A stretch of 49,606 bases of DNA from Candidatus Krumholzibacteriota bacterium (GTDB taxonomy: Bacteria; Krumholzibacteriota; Krumholzibacteriia; Krumholzibacteriales; Krumholzibacteriaceae): positions 1-49,606 of the forward strand of contig JAFGCX010000038.1 in NCBI GenBank assembly GCA_016932415.1. Direction: 5' to 3'. A model generated the notes under the pieces. The model was not told the origin of the DNA. It did no database searches and saw only the letters and a list, made by a program, of their open reading frames with translations. Of this stretch, positions 18,926 through 27,063 are shown one piece after another. Both the position numbers and the translations under genes were made by a program. Each line of letters starts with the position of its first letter. Positions within the stretch are counted from its first letter, which is position 1.

Positions 18926-20881
18926 ATGGGAAAAATGATGTGGGAACCATCGAGAGAAAGAATAGAAAAAACGAATCTTTTTTCGTTCATGAAAAAGATA
19001 AATGAACAATACGGTCATGATTTCTCCTCTTACGATGAGCTCTGGGAATGGTCTATCGATAATATTACGTCTCTCTGGAAATCGCTGTGGGATCATTTCG
19101 ATATAATCCACTCGAGGAAATACGATCGGATCCTCGTGGACGGCGAGAAGATGCCGGGAGCAAAATGGTTCGCCGGCGCTGAGCTTAATTTTGCGGAAAA
19201 CCTTCTTCGGTACAGGGATGACAGGCTTGCCATCATATCTTCAGGCGAGAACGGAAGGAAAGAAAAGATCACCTACTCTGAACTCTATGAAAGGGTAGCC
19301 AGGCTTGCTTTTTCGCTCAGAAAAGCGGGGGTCGCGCCTGACGACAGGATCGCCGGGTTCATGCCTAACATCCCTGAGACGATCATCGCGATGCTGGCAG
19401 CCACGAGCCTTGGCGCTACATGGTCATCCTGCTCTCCCGATTTCGGGATAAAGGGAGTGCTTGACAGATTCGGCCAGATCGAACCGAAGATACTGTTTAC
19501 CGCTGACGGCTATTCGTATAATGGTAAATCGTTTGATTCTCTCGGACAGATAAAGGGGATAGTCGGACAGATCTCGTCAATCAGGAAAGTGATAGTTATT
19601 CCCTACGCCTCTGCAGAACCGGATATCGGCGATATCGCGGGCAGCATTCTCTATGAGGATTTCATCTCGAAAGAAGATGGCCTTGAGATCGAATTCGAGC
19701 AGCTGCCTTTCGAACACCCCCTTTACATAATGTATTCATCTGGTACGACGGGGCTACCCAAGTGCATGGTCCAGAGCGCCGGAGGGATCCTTATCCACCA
19801 TATGAAGGAACTCGCTCTCCATACCGATGTAAAACGCGAGGACAGGATATTCTACTATACGACCTGTGGCTGGATGATGTGGAACTGGCTTACCAGTTCT
19901 CTCGCCCTCGGCGCGACCGTCATCCTTTTCGACGGTTCTCCCTTCTATCCCGGTCCAGACGCGCTTTTCAGTCTTATCGATGACGAGAAGATCACTATTT
20001 TCGGTACGAGCGCCAAGTACCTCTCCGCTGTAAATAAATCAACGTACAAGCCGCGCAATAAACACAGTCTCGATTCACTCAAAGCGATATTATCAACGGG
20101 ATCTCCGCTTCATGTGAGCGAATTCGATTTTGTCTATGAAGATATCCACCCGGACCAGTGCCTTTCATCTATCGCCGGGGGAACTGATCTGAACGGATGT
20201 TTTGCAGCTGGAAATCCGATAGGCGCCGTCTACCGCGGAGAGATACAGTGCAGGACTCTCGGAATGAACGTCAGGGCTTTTAACTCTGAAGGCATTTCTG
20301 TGGAAAGGCAGCAGGGTGAGCTCGTCTGCCTCTCCCCCTTTCCCTCGATGCCGGTCTACTTCTGGAACGATCCTTCCGGCGAGAAATATCACAACGCTTA
20401 TTTCGACGTTTATCCGAACATCTGGAGACATGGCGACTTTATTGAGATAACAGAACACAACGGTGTGATCATGTACGGAAGATCGGACGCTACCCTCAAT
20501 CCGGGCGGAGTGCGGATCGGCACGGCCGAGATCTACCGCCAGGTGGATACGATAGAGGAGATAAAAGACAGCCTTGTGATAGGACAGGAATGGGAAGATG
20601 ATGTGCGCGTCATCCTTTTCGTGATCCTTAATGAAGGATTTGAGCTTACCGCGGAACTTCAATCAAGGATAAAGCAGACGATAAGGAAGAACGCCACACC
20701 AAGACATGTGCCCGCTAAAATAATCAGGATCGACGATATACCGTACACTATAAACATGAAAAAAGTCGAGATAGCAGTGAAGAATATCATTCATGGCAAA
20801 AAAGTGTTCAACCAGGACGCGCTTAGAAACCCGGAATCGCTAGACCTTTACAGGGATATACCGGAGCTCCGGGAAAAGTAG
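18926..20881 (+). CDS. Acetoacetyl-CoA synthetase
   Basis: Cytoplasmic AMP-forming ligase that activates acetoacetate with ATP and CoA. The 651-residue product fits the family (about 650). It carries the acetyl-CoA-synthetase-like N-terminus (LWEWSIDNITSLWKSLWDHF), the AMP-binding signature MYSSGTTGLPKCMV near residue 295, TTCGWMMWNWL, GGTDLNGCF (the family form), the hinge YGRSDATLNPGGVRIGTAEIY and the C-terminal catalytic Lys region INMKKVEIAVKN. This start has AAGGAA ahead; the upstream in-frame ATG overlaps the promoter. It faces the thiolase-like/DUF35/acyl-CoA dehydrogenase operon, in keeping with ketone-body or fatty-acid use. Confidence 0.92.
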   Translation: MGKMMWEPSRERIEKTNLFSFMKKINEQYGHDFSSYDELWEWSIDNITSLWKSLWDHFDIIHSRKYDRILVDGEKMPGAKWFAGAELNFAENLLRYRDDRLAIISSGENGRKEKITYSELYERVARLAFSLRKAGVAPDDRIAGFMPNIPETIIAMLAATSLGATWSSCSPDFGIKGVLDRFGQIEPKILFTADGYSYNGKSFDSLGQIKGIVGQISSIRKVIVIPYASAEPDIGDIAGSILYEDFISKEDGLEIEFEQLPFEHPLYIMYSSGTTGLPKCMVQSAGGILIHHMKELALHTDVKREDRIFYYTTCGWMMWNWLTSSLALGATVILFDGSPFYPGPDALFSLIDDEKITIFGTSAKYLSAVNKSTYKPRNKHSLDSLKAILSTGSPLHVSEFDFVYEDIHPDQCLSSIAGGTDLNGCFAAGNPIGAVYRGEIQCRTLGMNVRAFNSEGISVERQQGELVCLSPFPSMPVYFWNDPSGEKYHNAYFDVYPNIWRHGDFIEITEHNGVIMYGRSDATLNPGGVRIGTAEIYRQVDTIEEIKDSLVIGQEWEDDVRVILFVILNEGFELTAELQSRIKQTIRKNATPRHVPAKIIRIDDIPYTINMKKVEIAVKNIIHGKKVFNQDALRNPESLDLYRDIPELREK

Positions 20882-20900
20882 GCGCCTGGCAAACTGAAAA

Positions 20901-20932
20901 AAGCCCGTGAATTCTGATCTAATCACGGGCTT
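20901..20932 (-). terminator. Intrinsic terminator of the acyl-CoA dehydrogenase operon
   Basis: AAGCCCGTGA (20901-20910) and TCACGGGCTT (20923-20932) form a perfect 10-bp stem with a 12-base loop. On the minus strand it is followed by TTTTTT, making a strong terminator; it can also serve the converging acetoacetyl-CoA synthetase gene. Confidence 0.85.
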
Positions 20933-20958
20933 GCGCCAATCTTATTCTCCCTAAAGCC

Positions 20959-22119
20959 TTATAGGCTGTCGTTGCACCCGATATGCCTCGAAATAACCAG
21001 CCGTTGTATCTCGGATGTACCTTCACCTATGGTGAGGAGTTTGTAGTCCCTGTAGAACCGCTCGATATTGTATTCCCTCATCAGACCGTAACCACCGAAG
21101 ATCTGGACAGCTTCATTGACGATCCTTCCCATCACCTCGGAGCAATACAGTTTCGACATCGCCGCCTGTTTCGAGAATGGCAATCCGGCATCCTTCAGCG
21201 AACAGGCCTTGTAAAGAAGTGCCCTGGCCGCTTCTATCTGTGTAGCCATATCGGCAAGTTTGAATGAATTTGCCTGAAATGTGGCGATCGGCCTTCCGAA
21301 CTGCTCTCTTTCCCGGGCATACTTCAAAGCCAGCTCGAAAGCACCTTGGGCGCCTCCGAGTCCCATCGCCGCGATCGCGAGCCTGCCGTTATCGAGCGTC
21401 TCGAGCATCTGCCGGAATCCTTCTCCCCGTTTTCCCAGGAGGTTCGCTTCGGGGACCCTGCATCCTTCGAAAAAAAGCTCTCCTGTGTCGGAAGCTCTCC
21501 ACATCATCTTGCCAGTCATCTTTCTTGCTTCAAAACCGGGCGTTCCGTTCGGAACGAGAATGCATGACATCTCGTTCTTCCCGTCAGAACGCTGGCCCGT
21601 CTTCGCCTGGACGACGCAGATACCTGATATCGGCGAGGATGAATTGGTGATGAATATCTTGCTGCCGTCGATCACCCATTCGCCGTTTTCCAGTTTTGCC
21701 GATGTCTTGCTCGCTCCCGCGTCAGATCCGGCGTCAGGTTCTGTCAGGCCGAAAGAAGCAAGTATCTCACCCTTGCAGAGACGGGGAAGCCACTCTTCCT
21801 TCTGCTGCTGATTCCCGTAGTAGTAGAGAGGTCCGATTCCGAGCGAATTTCCAGCTGCTACGGTCGCCGCTTGCGAGCCATCGACCCTGGCGATCTCCTC
21901 CACGGCGATAATATAATCGCCGTAACACATCCCCGATCCTCCGTATTTCTCATCGACGACTACTCCGAACAGCCCCATCTCAGCCATCTTGGCAGTTATC
22001 TCAAGAGAGAACTCTTCCCTTTCGTCAAGCTCCTGGGCTATCGGAGCGATCTCGCTTTCAGCAAAATCCCTTATCGAAGAACGCAGAACTTTCTGGTCTT
22101 CCGTGAGTCCGTAATCGAT
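20959..22119 (-). CDS. Acyl-CoA dehydrogenase, apparently initiated at an AUC codon
   Basis: FAD enzyme oxidising acyl-CoA to trans-2-enoyl-CoA. The reading is 386 residues when begun at the ATC at 22119-22117, where homology begins: (I/M)DYGLTEDQKVLRSSIRDFA is the standard N-terminus of the family. GGAGGG lies 5 bases ahead of it. The first in-frame ATG (21987) would remove 44 conserved residues, and no ATG, GTG or TTG occurs in frame between the ATC and the upstream TAG. Motifs: ASFGLTEPDAGSDAG, FITNS, RDFA, and the catalytic Glu in IGEGTSEIQR near residue 366. It is third in the thiolase-like, DUF35, acyl-CoA dehydrogenase operon. Confidence 0.9.
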   Translation of the reverse strand: MDYGLTEDQKVLRSSIRDFAESEIAPIAQELDEREEFSLEITAKMAEMGLFGVVVDEKYGGSGMCYGDYIIAVEEIARVDGSQAATVAAGNSLGIGPLYYYGNQQQKEEWLPRLCKGEILASFGLTEPDAGSDAGASKTSAKLENGEWVIDGSKIFITNSSSPISGICVVQAKTGQRSDGKNEMSCILVPNGTPGFEARKMTGKMMWRASDTGELFFEGCRVPEANLLGKRGEGFRQMLETLDNGRLAIAAMGLGGAQGAFELALKYAREREQFGRPIATFQANSFKLADMATQIEAARALLYKACSLKDAGLPFSKQAAMSKLYCSEVMGRIVNEAVQIFGGYGLMREYNIERFYRDYKLLTIGEGTSEIQRLVISRHIGCNDSL

Positions 22120-22124
22120 TTTAT

Positions 22125-22130
22125 CCCTCC
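22125..22130 (-). promoter_or_regulatory. Shine-Dalgarno site that decides the acyl-CoA dehydrogenase start
   Basis: GGAGGG on the minus strand is spaced 5 bases from the ATC codon at 22119-22117. It is the only good ribosome-binding site near the conserved N-terminus, and so points to ATC as the start. An out-of-frame ATG (22132-22130) overlaps it but reads into TAA after two codons. Confidence 0.65.
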
Positions 22131-22158
22131 ATGTTACAACAACAACTTCATCTATTTT

Positions 22159-22749
22159 CTAAAAAGTGAAACCCTCGGGAAGGTCTTTTTTATCAGTCCC
22201 TTCCGGAACCCAGGAAAGATCAAGGATCGTGTAGGTCGGGTTCTTCGTCCTGAAGATCGGGATCACTTTCATCCCGATCTCGGGATCCCCGAGAGAAAGA
22301 TAGCTCATCAGGATCGTATCGACTCCCTCGAATTCGATGTTGATGAATTTGATCGGCTTGTCAAGGACATTGAAAGCTCCCGACCTCTCGCATACCATGA
22401 AGGTATGTACGAAGGCTTTCGTCTTCGCAAGTTTCGTCATATCGAAGACCGTGTTCCTGCCGAGGCAATCGGCGCAATGGATCCTGAACGGCTGATATAC
22501 CGTGCCTTTGTATTCGCAGTCGGGATTATCACAGCGGGTTCCAAGGAGTTTTCCTTCGCCGAGACCCTCGAAGAACGGAGCTTCTCCCCCGTACATATGG
22601 ATATACGTCATGTCCCTCGGGTTGGTCACTCCCATCAGCTTCCATCCGTCGTCGGCGTTTCGGATCGGCGTATTTTCCGACAACCTGTGAAAATCTCCCT
22701 TGATCTTGTATCTTCCGTCTTTAACAAAGACCTGTCCGAACATACTCAT
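22159..22749 (-). CDS. DUF35 OB-fold/zinc-ribbon protein, partner of thiolase-like enzyme
   Basis: 196-residue protein with a zinc ribbon (CDNPDCEYKG ... CADCLGRN, residues ~95-125) followed by an OB-fold with the family ending SYLSLGDPEIGMKVIPIFR. DUF35 proteins bind thiolase-superfamily enzymes and shape or bridge their active site, as in archaeal acetoacetyl-CoA thiolase/HMG-CoA synthase and in the Ltp2-ChsH2 steroid aldolase. The gene sits 26 bases after the thiolase-like gene, which is the expected partner. AAAGGAGA precedes ATG-AGT-ATG; the longer in-frame reading back to 22920 overlaps that gene and is rejected. Confidence 0.87.
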   Translation of the reverse strand: MSMFGQVFVKDGRYKIKGDFHRLSENTPIRNADDGWKLMGVTNPRDMTYIHMYGGEAPFFEGLGEGKLLGTRCDNPDCEYKGTVYQPFRIHCADCLGRNTVFDMTKLAKTKAFVHTFMVCERSGAFNVLDKPIKFINIEFEGVDTILMSYLSLGDPEIGMKVIPIFRTKNPTYTILDLSWVPEGTDKKDLPEGFTF

Positions 22750-22775
22750 AATGATTCTCCTTTGATTTACAAACC

Positions 22776-24200
22776 TTATAACAGGTGATCGGGATCCATC
22801 AATATAGTCGATGTCACGTGAGAACCGACGCCGGCATGGCTTATTGCCATCCCTCTTTTCGCTCCCTTGACCTGAAGATCGGTCCAGTCTTTCGGTTTCA
22901 CGCGCCCGAATTCTTTCCATCTCTTAGCGTCGCCATGGATCTCCGCCCATCTTTCCCAGATATGCGTCGCTACCTCGAACATCTGCATTATTCCCGTCGC
23001 TCCGACAGCGTGCATACAGCCTATCAGCCCTCCGGATATGTTCGATGGAAGCCTGCCCGGTTTTCCAGTCTTCGGATTTGTGTGATAGCAGTCGCCCGAT
23101 TCGACGTAATCGCGTCCCTCGCCGTATGGCCTCAACCCGATATCCTCATATGTCTGAACGTCGCTGATCGTGAAAGCGTCGTGAAGTTCGACAAGGTCAA
23201 GGTCTTCGAGCGGATCCTTGATCCCGGCCATCCGGTATCCGTACCACGCCGCCATCCTCGCTCCAAGGAATCCGGTGAATCCGGGATACCTGTCCCCCCC
23301 CGGGAATCTCTTGCCAAGGTCTTTGTACTGATCGGCTGTTTCGTTGGGAAGCAGAGGTATCTCCATGTCGCGCCTGTCGGCCGGCCGGAGAGTATGCGAT
23401 CCGGCGGCGACCCATATCCTGAGCGGCTTGTGAGGAGAGTTTTTCGTCATCTCTTCAGCTGTTTTCTCATCACAGATTATCGCGCATGCAGCCCCGACGC
23501 TCATCAGGCAGCAATCGAGAGCCCTGAGCGGATAAGCGACCACGGGGGATTTCAGAACGTCATCCACCGTTATCTTCATCGGTGACTGGGCATATGGATT
23601 CATCCTCGCGTATCCATGGTGTTTTACCGATATCTCGGCAAGAGTCCTGCGGAATGAATCTTCCGCCTTACCGAATATCTGCCAGTACCTCTGCGCCATC
23701 ACGGCGTAATATCCAGTATATATGTGGCCGAGAGGAGACTCCCAGTCCTTGTCGGCGGCGCAGGATATGAGGAAATTGCCCTCATCGGTCGGGACTTCGT
23801 CCATTCTTTCCCATCCCATCGCCAGCACGCAGTCGGAATATCCCGAAGCTACGGCCTTGACCGCTTCCCAGAGAGTCGATCCTCCTGTCGCTCCTCCGGT
23901 CTTGACTCCGATGTTGCCGAGCGGGTCGAGACCAAGCCTGTCGTGGATCACTGCCTCGCCGAGGAGCTGATCACCGAAATGATCGGCAAAGTGGCCGTAG
24001 TAGCATGAATGTATATAGCTTTTCAATTCAGCCGGCGACATCCCGATCAGGTCGGCGGCCTGCGTGATCGCGTCGACGCACAGTTCCTCCGTCCTTTTTT
24101 CAGGTATCGCCCTGCCAAATTTTGACTGGCCGGCAGTGACGAGATAGACCGGCCTCATCAACGCGGGCACTTTAAGTTGCTGCTTGCTGAACTTGATCAT
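22776..24200 (-). CDS. SCP-x/lipid-transfer-type thiolase-like protein lacking the nucleophilic cysteine
   Basis: Thiolase superfamily protein of 474 residues: VYLVTAGQSKFGR N-terminus, DCCLMSVGAACAIICDE, VELHDAFTISDVQTYEDIG, NISGGLIGCMHAVGATG and the final GVGSHV. At the nucleophile position, where thiolases have C-A-S/T-G, this protein reads KTGGATGGSTL, that is Gly instead of Cys; the codon is GGA. The histidine loop is kept. Related enzymes without the Cys include the Ltp2 retro-aldolase, which also works with a DUF35 protein. The enzyme is therefore more likely an aldolase-like or acyl-CoA-binding protein than a classical thiolase. AAGGAG precedes the ATG. First gene of a three-gene minus-strand operon. 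Confidence 0.85.
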   Translation of the reverse strand: MIKFSKQQLKVPALMRPVYLVTAGQSKFGRAIPEKRTEELCVDAITQAADLIGMSPAELKSYIHSCYYGHFADHFGDQLLGEAVIHDRLGLDPLGNIGVKTGGATGGSTLWEAVKAVASGYSDCVLAMGWERMDEVPTDEGNFLISCAADKDWESPLGHIYTGYYAVMAQRYWQIFGKAEDSFRRTLAEISVKHHGYARMNPYAQSPMKITVDDVLKSPVVAYPLRALDCCLMSVGAACAIICDEKTAEEMTKNSPHKPLRIWVAAGSHTLRPADRRDMEIPLLPNETADQYKDLGKRFPGGDRYPGFTGFLGARMAAWYGYRMAGIKDPLEDLDLVELHDAFTISDVQTYEDIGLRPYGEGRDYVESGDCYHTNPKTGKPGRLPSNISGGLIGCMHAVGATGIMQMFEVATHIWERWAEIHGDAKRWKEFGRVKPKDWTDLQVKGAKRGMAISHAGVGSHVTSTILMDPDHLL

Positions 24201-24300
24201 ATTTCCGACTCCTTTTTCCCAGACCTGTCACTTTTCGATTTAACGGTTGTTTACCTTACCAGATGAAATTAAAGATGTCCATTATTTTTGGGCACCGCCA

Positions 24301-24330
24301 TTGAATAGCCATCGGCACCTGTGATATAAT
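24301..24330 (+). promoter_or_regulatory. Predicted promoter of the small secreted protein gene
   Basis: TTGAAT (24301-24306), an 18-base spacer and a perfect TATAAT (24325-24330) preceded by an extended TGA. The GTG start is 33 bases downstream. Confidence 0.65.
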
Positions 24331-24362
24331 AGATACTCAGGTCAGTTTGAGAGGAGAGATCA

Positions 24363-24917
24363 GTGCTGAAGACATCGCTACCTGTATTAATATCGTTATA
24401 CCTTCTTCTGCAGATCCCGACAGCTGTTCCGGCAGCCGAAGTCAATTGTTATAATGGATCTTCCCTGAGTGGAATAGAGGGCCTTGATATCGAGGTCACG
24501 TGCAATCCACTCGCTGAGAAGATCCTCTTTCACAGATCACTCGTAAGGGATTACGCGGTAAAACACCTTCTACGGGCCGGTATCGACATCAGTGGAGTTC
24601 TTGAAGCAAGATCGGGAATGATCGCCATATCGGTAGCGACAGTAGAGATGAAAGCTGAAAGCGGCGTGGAAGGATTCGCGACGACGCTCAACATCGATCT
24701 TAACAGGGCGGCTCTGTGCCTCCTCGATGACGAGGAATTCCACGCTATATCCTCCATCGTATGGGAAGAAGACAGGTTGATCGTATCGAGCGAAGATGAA
24801 GTGAAAGAATTTATCATCGAGATCCTTTCAAGGGCCCTTGACAACCTGGCCAATGACCTCCGTACCGCGGACCCTGGAAAATACGCCGTCTCATCCCTTG
24901 ATACGGAAAGCGAATGA
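24363..24917 (+). CDS. Secreted protein of unknown function
   Basis: 184 residues with a clear signal peptide (LPVLISLYLLLQIPTAVPAAE, cleavage near residue 24). I do not recognise the mature domain. It is mixed alpha/beta, with two Cys near the N-terminus of the mature protein (NCYNGSS and VTCNPL) and a C-terminal acidic tail. The GTG start has GAGAGGAGAG upstream and its own promoter. It ends one base before the stop of the convergent threonine dehydratase gene. It could be a periplasmic assembly or adaptor protein, but nothing in the sequence shows this. Confidence 0.75.
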   Translation: MLKTSLPVLISLYLLLQIPTAVPAAEVNCYNGSSLSGIEGLDIEVTCNPLAEKILFHRSLVRDYAVKHLLRAGIDISGVLEARSGMIAISVATVEMKAESGVEGFATTLNIDLNRAALCLLDDEEFHAISSIVWEEDRLIVSSEDEVKEFIIEILSRALDNLANDLRTADPGKYAVSSLDTESE

Positions 24918-24918
24918 T

Positions 24919-25893
24919 CTACTCCGTTTTGTAATCCGAGAGGACCTCCTTCAGCGTTTCCGCGTCGATATTGGCCCCGCATATGACTATTACCACGTTT
25001 TTTCCCCTGTACGATTCCTTTGTTTTCAGATAGGAAGCTACAGAGACGGCGGCGGCTCCCTCGATAAGCATATGTTCATTCCTGATGAATCCTGCCAGAG
25101 CGTTTTTTATCTCTTCTTCCGTGACCGTGATGAAATCATCGATATATTCCCTGCATAACCCGAAGGTGATCGCTCCGGGTTCGATGCCTCCGGCCGTCCC
25201 GTCAGATATTGTCGGCATCGATGGGATATCAAGTATTTTTCCCGCTTTAAGAGATTCCGCCATCACTTTCGAATTTTCGGGAGAACACCCGACCATCCGT
25301 ATATCAGGCCTGATACTTTTTATATATCCCCCGATTCCAGATATCAGACCGCCACCACCTACCGAAGCAAAGATGGCGTCTATATGATCGATCTGCCTCT
25401 CGAGTTCCAGACCGATAGTACCCTGCCCGGCTATCACCTCACGGTCGTTGTAGGGAGAAATATACGTCATCGAGGCGTTAAGAGCAGTTTTTCTCGCGAA
25501 AGCTTCCGTCTCCGCGTTGTCAGTCCCGTATTCCTCTATCTCAGCTCCATACTGGCGTATCAACCTCAACTTATCCCCTGAAGCTCCTTCCGGGACGAAT
25601 ACCGTTCCCCTGCCACCTGTTATTTCAAGGGCGCGGGCGACAGCCGCTCCGTGATTTCCTGTCGAAGCGGTCACTACACCGCTGGACAGGTCTTCCCTGG
25701 AAAGAGAGAGTATCCTGCTGAGCGCCCCGCGGAATTTAAATGAGCCTGAATACTGGAGATTTTCCAGCTTGCACGCTACATCAGCGCCTCCGGCCTCGCT
25801 GAGATAAGACGATCGCGCGAGGGGCGTCTCCCGTATATACGCTCTTATAAGTGACTCGGCGTCGATAACCGCTTTTCTTACGTCCAGGATCAC
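24919..25893 (-). CDS. Threonine/serine dehydratase, fold-type II PLP enzyme
   Basis: 324-residue PLP enzyme deaminating threonine to 2-oxobutyrate. The PLP lysine is in SGSFKFRGAL, the cofactor phosphate loop is SVGGGGLISG, and ASTGNHGAAVA and VICGANID are present. It lacks the C-terminal ACT-like regulatory domain of biosynthetic IlvA, so it is the short, catabolic/TdcB-like type; serine racemase-like activity is possible. Start is GTG with GGGGAGGG close upstream. A terminator hairpin with seven Ts sits in its leader (25909-25943), so transcription attenuation is likely. It complements tdh-kbl as a second threonine route. Confidence 0.9.
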   Translation of the reverse strand: MILDVRKAVIDAESLIRAYIRETPLARSSYLSEAGGADVACKLENLQYSGSFKFRGALSRILSLSREDLSSGVVTASTGNHGAAVARALEITGGRGTVFVPEGASGDKLRLIRQYGAEIEEYGTDNAETEAFARKTALNASMTYISPYNDREVIAGQGTIGLELERQIDHIDAIFASVGGGGLISGIGGYIKSIRPDIRMVGCSPENSKVMAESLKAGKILDIPSMPTISDGTAGGIEPGAITFGLCREYIDDFITVTEEEIKNALAGFIRNEHMLIEGAAAVSVASYLKTKESYRGKNVVIVICGANIDAETLKEVLSDYKTE

Positions 25894-25908
25894 AACCCTC
25901 CCCGTGAT

Positions 25909-25943
25909 AAAAAAAGGCCACCGGAAAACTTATAACCGATGAC
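25909..25943 (-). terminator. Leader terminator (attenuator) of threonine dehydratase
   Basis: On the minus strand GGTCATCGG (25943-25935) pairs along its whole length with CCGGTGGCC (25924-25916), with two G-U pairs, around a 10-base loop, followed by TTTTTTT (25915-25909). The dehydratase GTG begins 16 bases later. No minus-strand gene lies upstream before the divergent YihY gene, so this does not end another gene. Confidence 0.75.
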
Positions 25944-25996
25944 CCCGCCATTATCAAGCAATCAGATGAACACGAGCTAGAGAAGAGAGATAGCCG

Positions 25997-26025
25997 TATT
26001 TACCATTTCAAGCGTCTATGGTCAA
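25997..26025 (-). promoter_or_regulatory. Predicted promoter of threonine dehydratase
   Basis: Minus-strand TTGACC (26025-26020), a 17-base spacer and TAAATA (26002-25997) with an extended TGG. Transcription would begin near 25990, giving a leader of about 100 bases that contains the terminator hairpin. The -10 match is weak. Confidence 0.4.
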
Positions 26026-26059
26026 TTGAATATTTAACGATCATAAAAGATGTTTTTGT

Positions 26060-26087
26060 TCGACAGCTTGCCGGACTCCTGTATATT
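26060..26087 (+). promoter_or_regulatory. Predicted promoter of the YihY gene
   Basis: TCGACA (26060-26065), a 16-base spacer and TATATT (26082-26087). A start at 26091 would lie at or before the transcription start, favouring the ATG at 26121. Confidence 0.45.
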
Positions 26088-26120
26088 ATTATGCGTTGCC
26101 GTACTGTTAGAGGATTGCTT

Positions 26121-27008
26121 ATGAGAATGAACGGAATAAAATCTTTTTTCTCTCTTTTCAGGGATACGGCAAAAAGCTGTTTCAGAGACGATGTTCCATC
26201 GATGGCCGCCGCCCTGGCTTATCACGCCATACTCTCCCTCGCTCCCCTTCTTATCGTGATAGTAGGAGTCGTCAGCATGCTGTTCGGGACGGAGGCGGTG
26301 GAGAACGAGATCGTGATCCAGCTGCGTGATTCTATAGGCGAGAAAGCTTCCCTCGCGATCCAGAGCATTATTCGCAGCACCCAGGAGAGCCGTTCGGCGA
26401 ATATCGCGGCCGGTTCGGGGTCTCTGCTCCTGCTTATAATCTTCTCAACCGGAGTCTTTCAACAACTTATCCTCTCTCTCAACACGATCTGGGGCAGGGA
26501 TGTCGATCGCAGCCAGGGATTATTGAGAAAACTAATCCAGATACTGAGAAGCAATTTTTTCGCCTTTCTCATGGTCATCGGGCTTGGATTGTCGCTTTAT
26601 ACATCTCTTGTCATGAAGACTCTCACGGTGATACCGGAAAAACTCCTTCTAGAATCGTTTCCCGAGGTCGCCGGATTTCTGCCTCGCATCCCCGATCTCC
26701 TGTCACCCCTTATCCTTACTCTTCTCTTCGCGACCCTTTTCAAGGTAATACCTAATATAAGAATAAAATGGGGCGATGTATGGTTCGGCGCCGCGTTCAC
26801 GTCGATACTTTTCGTCGTAAGCGAAAAGCTAATAGAAATGTACCTCCAGAAGACGATCGTCACGTCGCTATACGGCGCGGCCGGCTCTATCATAATTCTT
26901 CTTCTGTGGGTCTACTGGTCGGCGATGATTTTTCTCTTTGGAGCGGAACTGGCCAGGTCTTATGCGGAAAGATTCGGATCGAGAAGGGATATCGTCGACC
27001 TCGATTAA
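26121..27008 (+). CDS. YihY/BrkB family integral membrane protein
   Basis: 295-residue polytopic inner-membrane protein (formerly called RNase BN, though these are not nucleases). The family hallmark MAAALAYHAILSLAPLLIVIVG is around residues 25-45, followed by about five more membrane segments, ITPxx-like IKWGDVWFGAAFTSILF and the final SIIILLLWVYWSAMIFLFGAELARSYAE. Its exact role is unknown in the family. AGAGGA precedes the ATG at 26121; an upstream ATG at 26091 would add ten residues without homology. It converges on the nucleotidyltransferase gene. Confidence 0.9.
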   Translation: MRMNGIKSFFSLFRDTAKSCFRDDVPSMAAALAYHAILSLAPLLIVIVGVVSMLFGTEAVENEIVIQLRDSIGEKASLAIQSIIRSTQESRSANIAAGSGSLLLLIIFSTGVFQQLILSLNTIWGRDVDRSQGLLRKLIQILRSNFFAFLMVIGLGLSLYTSLVMKTLTVIPEKLLLESFPEVAGFLPRIPDLLSPLILTLLFATLFKVIPNIRIKWGDVWFGAAFTSILFVVSEKLIEMYLQKTIVTSLYGAAGSIIILLLWVYWSAMIFLFGAELARSYAERFGSRRDIVDLD

Positions 27009-27063
27009 GGTCATCATCGATCGAACCGATCCCATCTCCAAGAAATACTCGGAAGCCCAAATC

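Noticed and set aside
21871-22788. Plus-strand ORF of 305 codons
   Set aside because: Antisense to the acyl-CoA dehydrogenase and DUF35 genes; no domain seen.
25977-26006. Possible 9-residue leader peptide (MVNTAISLL) ahead of threonine dehydratase
   Set aside because: Its ATG overlaps the predicted -10 box, so it would be outside the transcript, and no ribosome site precedes it. It would be interesting only if a promoter further upstream is found.
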